64,000 nt of DNA. Origin: Marsupella aquatica. Taxonomy: Eukaryota > Marchantiophyta. The notes beneath the pieces were generated by a model, which saw only the letters and a program-made list of their open reading frames with translations, was not told the DNA's origin and ran no database searches. Where the stretch lies: assembly GCA_973895155.1 (NCBI GenBank), contig OZ316893.1, forward strand, positions 20,088,001-20,152,000, given 5' to 3'. Position numbers and translations under genes: made by a program. Shown here piece after piece: positions 35,872-47,100 of the stretch. Each line of letters opens with the position of its first letter. Positions within the stretch are counted from its first letter, which is position 1.

Positions 35872-36707
35872 CCACAATAAACCCATAACTTTTAACTCGT
35901 CACTCCGATGTCCGTCGAAGAAATTGCAATGGCTTCACCAGAAATTGTCGAAATCGTCACGAGCAATCTTCTTCCCGTCACCGCTAACTCGACAGTTCTT
36001 CTTGAATAAAAAGCGTAAGAGAAACAATCGTACTGAAATCGAATCGAAAACCGGCGGGATGCCAAGATCGGCCGGGAGCATCTAATGAATCACTGTGTGA
36101 ATCCCGTGTACGGAACTGACGAGCACTGTCTGAGCTCTGTCAACAGCGATTCAAGAAGAACTGAAGAACGGCAAAGAAAAACATGCCCTAAGTAGGACCG
36201 GGTCCAGGCGTCACACTAACAAACCCCTTTTGCTTCAAGAACAGCCCAGACTCGCTACAAGAACATGACACTAACTCAAGTAGTACACTAGCCCTAACCA
36301 TACCTAGCGGGCATGCGAGGGACATGCCGATGTGCACAAGCGGCACTGTCCCTCGGCATGACATCTTCCCGATCTACAAGCAGAGCTACAACATGCAATG
36401 CCTCTTTCACCGTAGAGCTCAAACCGTCGAGAAAACAAACTCTGGTCCCTCCTCCAAAAAACCGTCAAACACGAATGTTGCCAACTTTCTTCATAAAATC
36501 CAGAACGACAAAAACTTAGATCTCTCCACACCACGAGCTCCGTTCAGCAATTTCTTCACACCGTTAGAAAGCTCTTGCCCCGATCTATCCGTTGAGCCCA
36601 TAAACTCCAAGTTCCATGCGACGAAACTCCGGGAAATCCACCGACACTCAACACTAGAAAAAACCATCACAAAATCCTGTCACGAACACACGTCACCTCC
36701 CAGACAT
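35872..36707 (-). other. Copia 5' leader, PBS-proximal part
   Basis: Continuous with the PBS at 36708-36719. No convincing coding frame. It ends near the 34-bp palindrome where Gypsy-related sequence begins. The gag-proximal part of the leader is about 25916-27100. Confidence 0.55.
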
Positions 36708-36719
36708 GCTCTGATACCA
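36708..36719 (-). promoter_or_regulatory. Primer binding site for initiator tRNA-Met
   Basis: The minus strand reads TGGTATCAGAGC two bases after the 5' LTR. This is the standard plant Copia PBS, complementary to the 3' end of initiator methionine tRNA. Confidence 0.93.
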
Positions 36720-36721
36720 AT

Positions 36722-37065
36722 TGTTGAGCATAGACAACGATCGCAACAGCAAGCCCATGAACCATCCAACGCACAATAGTCGACACAGAGAGATATGTGG
36801 TTCACCTCCACATGAGGCTACGTTCACGGAACACGCAAGAGCTTTACTGCACTCTAGACCGACCGGCCATACCAAGCATCCATAGTACAAGCTCTCCCTA
36901 TCTCTCAACTGGCTCCGTAACAATGAGCCTGAGTTCCACCTCTCCAAGAAAACATCGCTTGGTTATAGAGTGTGCACAACATGACTAACCTAACCAAGTT
37001 TGCGACTAAGGTTAGTCTTAACTACGGTACATTCGTAACTCTAGACCTAAGAGTAAATCCTAACA
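36722..37065 (-). repeat. Copia 5' LTR
   Basis: A 344-bp LTR with the same TG...CA termini as the 3' copy. It differs by about 16 substitutions, mostly C/T or G/A, and one single-base indel. The PBS follows immediately at 36708-36719. Confidence 0.95.
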
Positions 37066-37070
37066 ATTTC
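37066..37070. repeat. Target site duplication ATTTC, right copy
   Basis: ATTTC directly follows the 5' LTR end (CCTAACA on the plus strand) and matches 21059-21063 exactly. Confidence 0.93.
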
Positions 37071-38564
37071 CAGAGTTTTCACTCGCATCTGACTTTGGCA
37101 AGTTTTGAATTAGACTTTAATAGCCTCATGACCTTGATGCAACTATTCACTAAATGGAGAAGGGCAGAGCTTAATCTTTGAGAAGAGAGAAGTCCGATTA
37201 GGAAGGGAAGTTGGTAGTCATGTTGTGTTGGACAAGTAGGATAGATTTTATAGTTTGCATTGTTTAGATTAAATTTTCTCATGAAGTCATTGTGGACCCA
37301 TTCATTGGCCTGAGAAGTTTGGCATTTCTTCAACTGCCACAAGAATACTTTGCTTTGCAAGCCAAAGTTGACGATGTGGTTATCACAAGCAGTTCTCAAA
37401 ATTAGGCTTTTTCTCTACATGCAACCAAATTCTCAAGCTAAGTGAGTTAGAATCCGTGGCAAGTCCATTTGAAACCAGATCAATTTCTAATCAAATGAAA
37501 TGTATCAGTTCGTTGAGTTCAAGTTCCGACCATAGCTACAATTTGCCTTATTTGCAAAGGTCGGAAATCGTATTCCAGGTGCCAGCTACCCTTTAACAAG
37601 TAAGTTATCAAGTTAGTTATTAGTCATTGTTTATTATATGAAAAATACTTTAAAAATCTTTGAATTTAATTTTTAAAATTGGATACGTAACTAAAACAGT
37701 TAATATAGTGACAGTTTTACCAATCTTGCTCTTTGCATTTCTTATTTTTTACAATCTTTTTACGGCGTGGCATACCAAAATCTACACCGAAATTGACACA
37801 AATACAAATGAAAAATGTAAATATGATTCACTGACGAGTCTTGTTTGTTGTGGTTGTTGTTGATGTGGCACGCTCTAGTGCGAGGAATTTTGGAAAGGAC
37901 CTTTCATGGGGGTTACATAATAATCAAAAATAAATTTATTTAGTGAGTGCAGGTTATATAGGTTATGTATAGGATAAGAACTGTTTGGGCACACGGCTAC
38001 TAGGTTGTAATCCAGTGACCAGAAAGTGAAGAAGAGTTGATAGACAGCAACCCGGGAAGCTTTTCCGAGCAATCCTAGAACAAGGTTCGGTATAGAACCC
38101 TAGCTTAGGCAGTCCTTATGAACATAAATACTATCCGTAAATCATTTTGGGCATGACAATATGGATATAAAAGAGGCCTCCAGAAATCCTTACACACTGG
38201 TAAGTTTGGTTCCGTACACATTTTACAGGTGTGTAATCAGTTTCAGAGGTACCGGCTATTCACATAATCTATTGCCCTGAATACACTTTTTTTGGACGGT
38301 GATTACATACTAGAAATGAGGTCTGGGTTTAGGGTTACAGGGTGGTAAACCGTCCTAGAATACCACCCTTCCTAGAAATCTCTGAAAAGTTTCCTGGCTG
38401 CCACTGATCAGCTTTTTTACCCTTTCTGGTCATAGGGTTATAGGGTGGTAGCCTCAGCTCTGACTGCAGTTATCCTGTACTTAGTCTCCACTCCCTACTC
38501 TGTAATAGTGCAGGTACTAATGTGTAATAGTATAATGGCAATCAAAAGATACTCTCCAAAGCAT
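37071..38564. other. Spacer between the Copia element and the MULE
   Basis: No gene recognised. AT-rich, with a diverged direct pair (TAGGGTTACAGGGTGGTA and TAGGGTTATAGGGTGGTA) at about 38328 and 38435. At 38540-38549 CAATCAAAAG is matched by a direct copy beyond the far end of the MULE. Confidence 0.5.
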
Positions 38565-38925
38565 TAAGCACGAGACTCAATCTCGATGCACATTGATGGC
38601 CCCTAATCGTACGCTAATGGCATTAGGAGGTTTCGGGCAGTTTAGGCTGCCACGTCGCCTGCCCCAACAGGGACACCCTTGAAGGCGCCCCTACACCGGC
38701 CCTGCACCTCCGCTCATGCCAGGCCCTAAATCCCGCGCCTCATGGGCCCCGACCCTGAACCTAAAGGCCCTGGGCCCTGCACCTTCCCGTCACGCCTCCC
38801 TCCCGTCGCGACTTCCACCCCGTCGCTACATAACTTCCCGTCGCCACACAACACCCCGGCCCGTTGCCGCACAACACGAAAATACGCCCTCCCCTACGAT
38901 TTCAAAATTGCCATGAGGTCGCAAT
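38565..38925 (+). repeat. MULE terminal inverted repeat, left
   Basis: Begins TAAGCACGAGACTCAATCTC and ends GAGGTCGCAAT, GC-rich through the middle. It is the inverse of 48247-48607 with about seven differences. In MULEs such long TIRs hold the promoters of the internal genes, consistent with the first plus-strand gene beginning about 150 bp inside. Confidence 0.95.
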
Positions 38926-39077
38926 CCTAGTTCCAGACTCGTTTTAGGGTCGACAACAAGGCGGACATTGTCTCGCATATCTTCTACGCAGATTGTTCGC
39001 AGCTTTAGAAGGGCGGTGAGAGATTGGAGATTGGCAAATCCAGGCAAGTCTTTCAGCCTGAATCATCTGCGAGTGAA

Positions 39078-39932
39078 ATGACGACTTTGACTGATGTTCA
39101 TCGTGCTGTTCAGGACAGATATACGTTGCTCGTAGGTCCAATGCACGTTCAAATTCTTAATTTTGCAGCTCCGAACCCGGTTCCCAAGAAGTTTACTTAC
39201 CGTGGATGCACTCAAAGAACCGTGGGAGGAATGTGTAAGGTGTCCATTGAAGGACCAGATCATAAGCATTGTCTGCACGATTCCCAGGTTAATGGAAATT
39301 ATGTGCACATGTTCCGTTTTCAGCTCATTGTCTCAGACGACACTTTACAAATGAACTGTCGCACACCTGCATTACGTGCTTCTATTTGGGATGCAGCGAC
39401 TAATCTATTGCAGACGTCTGCATCCGATTTGGCTGCTATGGATGCCGCTGACCAATTTCTGTTGGTGCACGAATATATTAAGGACCTGCCGGTTGTTAAT
39501 GTTACAATCAGGGTGACGCATGGTTTTGCTCATCTGCAGGAGCTTGAAATCATTTTCGCCCAGAGCATTATGGCACACAGCCGTATTTGGCAGCCATCGT
39601 TGACGCCCAGGCGCGGTGTGCAACGGAGCACTCCAACAAAATCAAGGGTCACGTTGCCTTCAGCCATCCCACCTAGTCCTCTTGAAATTACTCCACCGCG
39701 GGTGGTTGTTCCTACAACACCATTTCTTGCGCAAGGTACAAGCTCCAAGGAAGGCACACAGTACAAGACAGGCTCATCGCCATCGCTACAGACATCCGAA
39801 GGCGCCAGTGGAGTTTATGATGAATCGAGCAGCGAGGTTGTAGATGACAATGGGAATATGATGTCTATTGTTAAGCGACTAGCAGATGCCTTCAGTGCAT
39901 CACTAGATTTTTACTCGTCCCACCGCCCATAA
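39078..39932 (+). CDS. MULE accessory protein 1, RPA1-like OB fold
   Basis: A single open exon of 284 codons. The first ATG (MTTLTDVHR) was chosen; the open frame extends upstream without an ATG. Residues about 15-160 resemble the zinc-bearing C-terminal OB fold of replication protein A large subunit: FTYRGCTQ and GMCKV, then DHKHCLHD (a Cys/His cluster), then YVHMFRFQLIVSDDTLQM (the beta strands and D-T turn after the zinc ribbon), IWDAATNLLQTSASDL, and LPVVNVTIRVTHG. The C-terminal part is Pro/Ser/Thr-rich and looks disordered. If the fold is right, it would bind single-stranded DNA. RPA-like genes are known in plant Helitrons; I do not know of them in MULEs. Function is inferred from pattern only. 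Confidence 0.6.
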   Translation: MTTLTDVHRAVQDRYTLLVGPMHVQILNFAAPNPVPKKFTYRGCTQRTVGGMCKVSIEGPDHKHCLHDSQVNGNYVHMFRFQLIVSDDTLQMNCRTPALRASIWDAATNLLQTSASDLAAMDAADQFLLVHEYIKDLPVVNVTIRVTHGFAHLQELEIIFAQSIMAHSRIWQPSLTPRRGVQRSTPTKSRVTLPSAIPPSPLEITPPRVVVPTTPFLAQGTSSKEGTQYKTGSSPSLQTSEGASGVYDESSSEVVDDNGNMMSIVKRLADAFSASLDFYSSHRP

Positions 39933-40588
39933 GAGTAGATTATCCATAGACATCATAGTGTTGTGGTATAGTGGCTGTTCTCTGGCAAAATTTTGGCCTT
40001 AAACCCTTTGCCTCGTTTTTTACACAATGTAATCGAGCCCGCTCTTCATGCGAGTAGTACATGAATACTGAAACTGAAATTGGTTCATGTTTTCCTGGAT
40101 TTGTACAATGCTTACACTATTGTCAACAAATACACATGTGACTGTCTTTGGTTTAGGCTCACAACAAATACATAATAGAGTTTTGCAGATATGTGTGACC
40201 CGTCGTGGGAACTGACTCATTGCAGTTTGTGGTTGACTGGCAGGAATAAGGCGTTGTTTTACTAAAATATCCCGTCCAATCATGGGTAGCACTAAGAAGA
40301 ACAAGCAGGTACTAACCACAGCTTACGCTAATGCCACATTTCACATTCTTGTAGTGTTACAAAACTTTGTGTGAGCAGAACATTAGGGTAATGCGACTAC
40401 TCGTTTTGCGCATCATAGTACCATGCCATTGTACACGCTAAATACAAGGGAGTCATGTACTCCACTGGTGCACATTAGGGTAATGCAATATCTTACTTAG
40501 TGTCTGTTCCTAATGTTCAAAGCCCCAACCTCATTACTGCACGTCGTGTTTCCTTTAATTGCAGCTTCTACTTGCCCAAACCTGTCGC

Positions 40589-42546
40589 ATGCAGGGGGAT
40601 GATGTGGCTCAGGACATGACATTTGATATGCCGCCGACTCGGAAGTCTACCCTGCGGCAAAACAAGCCCAAAGTTTTGTTAAAAGAGCCCGAAATAGAAT
40701 CCGAGTCCGAAGAAGATTTTTTGCCTCCCTCGAAGCCTAGGAGACCCTCACGTCGTTCTTTGGTGAAGTTACCATCCTTGAAATCCGCGGCCGCTGAGAA
40801 AGTACCTCATACCCGGGTTACTCGACAAACTATGTATAAGGATACACACAGCAAAGGCCGAAGGACAGCATCTACTTTAAGGGCGCACGCAAAGAAGGCA
40901 TCAAAGGATTGCATTGACAACGATGTCATGCAAAGTACTTCTGAAGGTGATGATTCAGAAGAGTTTCTAGACAGCAGCGAAACGGAACATGGACCGATCT
41001 CATGGAGAACTACATACAAGGTCGATGCCACTAAGGTGAATTCTTTATGGATTGTCGGACCCAATGTTGGGCTCCACTTTTCAAATACATTGTTTGCCGC
41101 AATTTAATTATGCCATGGCATGCTCACTCAGAAAATTCATTGCAGGTAGCAAAGCAGAAGTCTCAACATGGCAATGGAGTGGAGGGCGAGCATTATACCT
41201 TGTTTGCAAACGCAGTGGTTTGCAAAGTTGCACCTTGCAGAAATCGAGTGTTTAAAACAGAGAGGACCTTTGGCAACCATGTTTTCAAAAAGCATGGGCT
41301 GATATCAAGTGGGACTTCTATGTCCTTGTATGCCCTTGATAGCGAGTCCGAAGAAAGACGTCAGCTCTACAATGCAAGGAGGAGGAAGCAGCCAGGCGCG
41401 GTTGTCTGCACTTCATACTATGAGGCCAGGGGATCCATGAGAGCCAGGTGGAGCCAAGCAAAGTATAGAATGAGGTAAATCTGACACAAATTACTCATCC
41501 ACATTGTGTAACATTTCTGACATCATCCACACTAATGCCATTCGAGATTTGTGTAAGGTGCATTTCTGACATTAATCAGACTATTGCCATTCTGGATTTT
41601 CTTGGCATGCAGGGCCAGTATATTCAAACGCTGGGTGACTAATTTCGAAGACAACCTCCTAAAACATCCTCGTCCAATTGTGACAGAGGAAGGATTACTC
41701 ATTACTCTACTGAAGCATGTCATGCCTAGTCTTGGTTACGACCCTTGGAATAGTTTGTTGATAGTGAAAGATTTCTCTCAACTGGTGGAGTTGTTGTCTC
41801 TATGCCACTCAAGTGCTTCTGTTGGTGCTTGGACTGATACGTTGTTGAAGGAAATTGAGGCAGGGTTACATTGTCATTTGGACAAACACGACCTCGCGAC
41901 ACTGCATTCTGCAGGGACTGTGCTTGGTGCAATATTTCATAGTGCGTCAGCCACGGCTAGTCATGCTCCACACCTCACAGTTGCATTGGCAACACATAGA
42001 AAATCTATTTGTGAAGATGCAATTGGTTGGCTTAAAAAAAAGAAGGACGTTCTTCTATGGGAAACCAAGCACGGATGGGGTCTGTACGAGGTGAAGGCCG
42101 AGATTGAGTACCAATCATGGAAAGCTAAGGCAAAACCAAAGAGTTGCGCTACAACTCTAGGTAATCTTGTGAAGTCATACTCGGCGTTCAAGGGATGCAC
42201 CGATGCAGAGGCTAGATTGCAGGTATGAATCCTTAAGTATTTACATCCACCTTTGTAATTTAAGTTGCGTTATCTGAATTGAGCTTCCTTGTATTGCACT
42301 GGCAGTAATGTTTTGTTCAACTTGCAGGTTGTAAAGGACAGCGTTTGGATCGACACTTCAGATGATGGTGGACCCGCTCCTAAGGAGAAGAGTCGAAAAG
42401 CTTTGCGTAACAACAAGGTGAAAAACCCCCAAAAAATGCAGGAAATACCAGCATCACTCACAACTGAAGAAGCCGTATCACTCGTGGCAGGTGATGAAGT
42501 CCCAGTATTTGATAAATTTTCCCCTCAGCACTTGGCAATTGCCTGA
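40589..42546 (+). CDS. MULE accessory protein 2, zinc finger-containing, unknown function
   Basis: Four exons fit in phase: 40589-41035, 41146-41474, 41613-42222, 42328-42546, giving 534 aa. Residues 1-149 are basic and Ser-rich with acidic patches (SESEEDFLPPSKPRR). Exon 2 holds a C2H2-like finger, CKVAPC...FGNHVFKKH (C-x4-C-x12-H-x4-H). Exon 3 is a mostly helical domain (FKRWVTNFEDNLLKHPRP, LLKHVMPSLGYDPW, VGAWTDTLLKEIEAGL). I recognise no family. By position it corresponds to the second (mudrB-like) gene of MuDR, but I see no sequence link to MURB. It could continue into the overlapping frame 42491-43498 through an intron I could not place. ATG 40589 is the first in the exon; an acceptor-like TTGCAG just upstream leaves a further 5' exon possible. 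Confidence 0.55.
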
Positions 42547-43498
42547 CGACCCTGCAACAAGTCAGTGGATCCAAAAACAAGACCGTCTAGAGGAAGAGCA
42601 GGCGGAGTGCAAGCGAAAGAAGATGGAGGAACAAGAACAGGCAGACTTCAAACGTGCGAAGATGGACGAATTTCTCCAGCAGGATGCACTTGCAATTGCA
42701 GTTTATCATCCACGTAGTGGTGCCGGTTCTGTTCTTGAACCAAATTGGCCATTGCATTCAGACAGTGTCAATGACACCTTCGAAGCACCCATTCCAAGCA
42801 ATGATGACAATTTCAGCCCGCCAGAAGAAAACCGGAGAACGGACCTTGCTCAACAACGGGTTTGGATTGTTCACCCGAATGGAACAATCAATTGCAATGG
42901 GGACATTGATGATTGCGTTTTGCCCGAGGCCCACCAAGGAGGGAATGATGTTGGGAATGATGTGGAGAATGATGGAATGGATTTGGCTCATCACCCACTT
43001 GCTTTTTCTGCTTGTATTGGATTATGCTCGTTGTCACAATTGCCACTCCCGGAGAAAGAAGCCAAGCTATCCTACAAAGTGAGTGAAGCGCATGCAACAA
43101 TGGTTGGGGATAGCTGCAGTGAAGATGTTGTTTGTCCTGTGGGGGGGACTTCGCCTCTGTCACATGTCCCACCCTCAATTGTGGTGTCAGAAGACCAGCC
43201 CCAAACTTTTCCCAACAGTACAGCATTTGTGGATGGTCTGTGTGATAATGTGCAAGCCTTGTTCGCAACTAGTCAGATTCGAAAGATCCTAGATGAAATG
43301 GCTGATGGCATTGATAGTATATTGAGAGAAGAGGTGCCACTCTCGGACATGGTACTTGATCTGTTTCCAAGTTGCCCGGCCTTGTCCTCTGAATGTCACG
43401 AGCTTGTACCTCATGTGGGCAATGCAAATCCGATACATGATTGTGCTGAAGATGTCGTGCTTAAACTAGGGAGCATTATTGTTGACAATCATTTTTGA
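42491..43498 (+). CDS. MULE-internal open frame 3, coiled-coil/acidic, unknown
   Basis: An open frame of 335 codons ending TGA at 43498, overlapping the end of accessory protein 2 in another frame. It contains a charged, coiled-coil-like stretch (EEEQAECKRKKMEEQEQADF and KRAKMDEFLQQ) followed by an acidic region. Codon use looks real over most of its length. It may be the C-terminal exon of accessory protein 2 or a separate gene. No family recognised. Confidence 0.45.
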   Translation: MMKSQYLINFPLSTWQLPDDPATSQWIQKQDRLEEEQAECKRKKMEEQEQADFKRAKMDEFLQQDALAIAVYHPRSGAGSVLEPNWPLHSDSVNDTFEAPIPSNDDNFSPPEENRRTDLAQQRVWIVHPNGTINCNGDIDDCVLPEAHQGGNDVGNDVENDGMDLAHHPLAFSACIGLCSLSQLPLPEKEAKLSYKVSEAHATMVGDSCSEDVVCPVGGTSPLSHVPPSIVVSEDQPQTFPNSTAFVDGLCDNVQALFATSQIRKILDEMADGIDSILREEVPLSDMVLDLFPSCPALSSECHELVPHVGNANPIHDCAEDVVLKLGSIIVDNHF

Positions 43499-44120
43499 AC
43501 AGTGTCACTGTTACTTAGGCAATTTGAAGAACTCTGCAAATGTTGTACAGTGTGCTCTTGGCATACATAAAGCATTTTTCAGTTGTGCAGATTGTATTTG
43601 CAATGTATTTCACAGACCTGGAAAAGTGTCCAAACACTCTTAACATATTAGCAGGGACAAACATTATCCTTGCATTGCCGAGTGTAAAATTATTGTATTG
43701 CATGCAATGTTAGAAATTTCGGATGGGTTTAAAGCTTCAAATTGAATGAGATGACCCGTGTTATTGTACACAACAATACAAGCCAAGTACCGAAAATGTC
43801 CAATGTCCCGACTCAGGATCCTTCACCTTGAACACTTCAACCCAGTGGATTGCCAAGATTCACTAAAATTTGGAATGGTCGGCTGGAACAACACATCCTT
43901 TCAAATACACTGTGTGTGCACAATTGACTATTCAGCATAAACCTCGTTTTGCAGTGTGCGAATTTCATAGCGCGGGTGCAACAATTTGCACCAAAGTAGC
44001 GCAGGTACATCATACCAGATAGAATGAAATGTCCACAGGACTTTACTGATGATTCAAAATCGGATTGAAACATTGTATAATGAAAACTTGGAACATTATG
44101 TGCCATACTAATAAACTATT

Positions 44121-47100
44121 CTAATCTGATATAGACACAATTTTGCCATCCGGTATTGAGGTGGGGACAGTAATATCACGTTTCGCACCAGCAGAGAAGG
44201 CATCCAAAAGTTGAGTGAAATTGGGAGACATCGCCCACGTTTGGCTACATCCAATTTGGATGCTACCAATAACTTGAGATTTCCTAGGAGTCAGAGGTTC
44301 ACTTAACACCGACGACTGCGAGCAAGCTTTGGCCACTTCATGAGCAGGGTATGGAGGAGCAACGCGGCTCTTCCTTTGTTTTGATGGTTGTTGTGTACGC
44401 GTATTAGTGGTGGATCGTTGTATTGCAGTACTTGGCTTGCATTTTTCGGACCTTCCCCGTGGTTTCTTTGGCGCTCCCGGTGTGTCTCGTACAAACCCTG
44501 CACTCCACGACACCACAACTAAATATGCAGTGACATAAATCATCGTCATGCCATTGAAATAAACAAAAGGCAACTCACCTTGTTTTGCGTTCATCGCTTG
44601 TGATGTGTAATCCTTGTCGTTCACTGCATCCAGCATGCCCTGCAGTGCATCAACAGCAAGCTTGTCAAATTTTCCTTGGAATGATACGGGTCTGCCCTTT
44701 CTCTTTATTTGCAGTTTTTCGGGGGCATTATGCTGCATCATTGGGGCGTTGGCATCCGCTGTGTCCGTCACATTTGGTTTCCTCTTCTGCCTCCCCTTCA
44801 TTCATGAGCTTGTCAACCCATCCAGGTTTGGGGACGGTAGAGATGTCGGATTGTGCATTTGGAACTAGCGCCTCCAATGGACTTGAATCCCGTTCCAACC
44901 TGGTTACATTCTGTTGTGCTTCCCTAGTTTGCAATGACTCACACCAAACCTTCAACTCTTTCAGGCCCTGTATTGCCAGTGATGGGCGGTATGAAATAGT
45001 CTCATAAGCTTTATTGAGAACACTTATGAACTCATCCAGTGGAGGCAAGACAGGAGCCAAATCAACCTGGGCAGGTTCTTCCTCCCAGAATTCCTCGTCG
45101 TCATAGGAAAGAGTTACATCTCCAACATTGGTAATTGGGGCTTGGTCCCCATTGTGAATGTTCTGGAAGACATCGAGCCCTCCACAAAAAGTACCAAGCT
45201 TTGTACCAAGTTGAGTGAGAACATCCAATTGAGTCATGGTGTTTGTCATGAGAAACACCTTAATCTACACAATATATGAGACAAATTAGTAAATTGCACA
45301 TCATTGGCAGAAGTGATGAGACGTACAGAAAACTGGAAAAGTGGCCAATTGGAGCGGAGGTTACCTGGTGCTTGCAAGCATTGCCCTTGACTGAAAATCC
45401 GCAGGTACAGGAACATGAGTCGTCATTCCAATCTGTGACAACATGTTCTTTCATCCCACTGTATTTATCTGAAGTACTTTTTACAGATGCACACTTGCTT
45501 TTTCCAGAATCAAAAAGTGTGACAAAGTTATCGGGGATCCGGACGGCTCTATTCATGCATTTGTGTACATGGTGCTCTACAGTCTTGTTTCGGAGGCGTC
45601 CCTGGAATTTGTCCGCGGACATGCACCAATAGTGGTTTTCAATAGCTTTCAACTTCTCAACCAACCATGGGATAGTCCTTCCATTGATGGTACTTTTATC
45701 AGCCTTCAATTCCACTTTGAGAGTATGGTGCCATCTCTCAATTCCACCATTAGTGTTCTGATTAGAGTGTCTGTACAATCTTACTTTCACAGCCCAACGA
45801 TTTATCTTTTCATGCCACTCCCTCTTGTAGTAAGCAACAAAAGTTGGTTGAGTCTCCCTCCATCGGTCCATAAAAGATTGAGACTCTGCTTGAAGGTCTG
45901 CGCAGGAATACAGGAAATAATTATGCATTTGTTCAGGTGTTTTAAGATGCACAAACCCGGACAATTTTGCTTTCAATGGAATTGAAATAGAACATGAAAT
46001 TGAAATAGAACATACCTGTTCCATCATAATACATCAAGGTCCCAAGGTTTGCATTGATTTGAGCCTTTGCAAATGGACAAAAAACCTTCCAGATGATATT
46101 CTTGGTCCAGGCCCTCCTCACATGCCACGTACAAAAGGTGATGGGAACATTCGGGAAGACATTGCTGCGAGGCAACATGCAAGGCAATCTCGATTAACAA
46201 ATATGTGGATGTCGATAATGAAATAGAATGAAATCAGAGGCAATTTTGGGGCTGGGAGCATTACGTTATGGCAATTTGCTCCTCATCTACGACATCAATC
46301 ATCCAACAATTTGGCTGCCATGGAACGTCGTTGCCCATATCTGATCAATCTCTTCTGGTTTGCAGCTCCTTTGAGGTTTATCAATACTGTAGTGACTTGC
46401 ACTGCTGTGTACCTCTGGAGGACTGCAAATGCAACAGGGATTGCATTCTGAAATTTGTCGAACACCACAACGGTGTAAAATGGGAACTGCACATTGGAAC
46501 AATTCAAAGCAGAAATCAGGCATTGTGGTTGTGTTAATCCGGTCAGCACGGATGGAATGTTGGAAAACCTACATTGTATAGTATGAATAATATTTACCCC
46601 ACAATGATTCGTGCCAAATGTGGCATCGAAGCCCACAGCACCGTCGTGACCAAGCTGAGCCAACTTTTTCCTTTGCCAATCGGTACACAATGCCAAGATG
46701 AAGGGTTGGTCGTCAGATTTTACTTGGGGCTGGTAAAACAATACATCTGACTTGTTTTGTAGGACCCAATTGTGAACACCAGTTGCGTCGTCTGTAGTGT
46801 AAAATGGCTGTCTTCGACGCATTGCCTCTCTCACTGTCCAAATGTCTTTTGGCGTGAGTTGCATGTCTCTGCTAAATATAACGTCTGCATCCGAATCTGG
46901 GTGATCTTTTCGCCATTTCACAGCAACCTCATCAAAGTGCGCCTTGATAATAGCCTTCGCTGACAACCCAGCTCTTAAATATCGTTCTAGTTTAGCCCTT
47001 AGTTTGATGGAAATGCGAGGGGCTATGTGGCAGTTTGCTGCATATGCGGATGTGTCCTCCAAACCGTGGCAAATGAGCCCATCTCTGTCGCGGTGCTCCC

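Larger units (their letters stand above)
21064..37065 (-). mobile_element. Copia-type LTR retrotransposon carrying a nested Gypsy element
   Basis: The element is bounded by two direct LTRs (21064-21408 and 36722-37065) and flanked by the perfect 5-bp target duplication ATTTC (21059-21063 and 37066-37070). Transcribed on the minus strand, its order is 5' LTR (high coordinates), PBS, leader, gag, protease, integrase, RT, RNase H, polypurine tract, 3' LTR. The integrase-before-RT order and the WHSRLGH/SDNGGEY signatures define Ty1/Copia. It is 16 kb long only because a Gypsy element of about 8.7 kb sits inside its 5' leader. LTRs differ at roughly 16 positions plus one indel (about 95% identity), mostly transitions, so the insertion is not recent. 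It is no longer autonomous. Confidence 0.95.

Noticed and set aside
38321-38336. TTTAGGG-type stretch as interstitial telomeric repeat
   Set aside because: Only one or two degenerate units are present, which is expected by chance.
38742-38930. Open frame in the left MULE TIR (MGPDPEPKGPGP...), mirrored on the minus strand in the right TIR
   Set aside because: It exists twice only because the TIRs are inverted copies. It is Pro-rich, low in information and lies where promoter or 5' UTR is expected.
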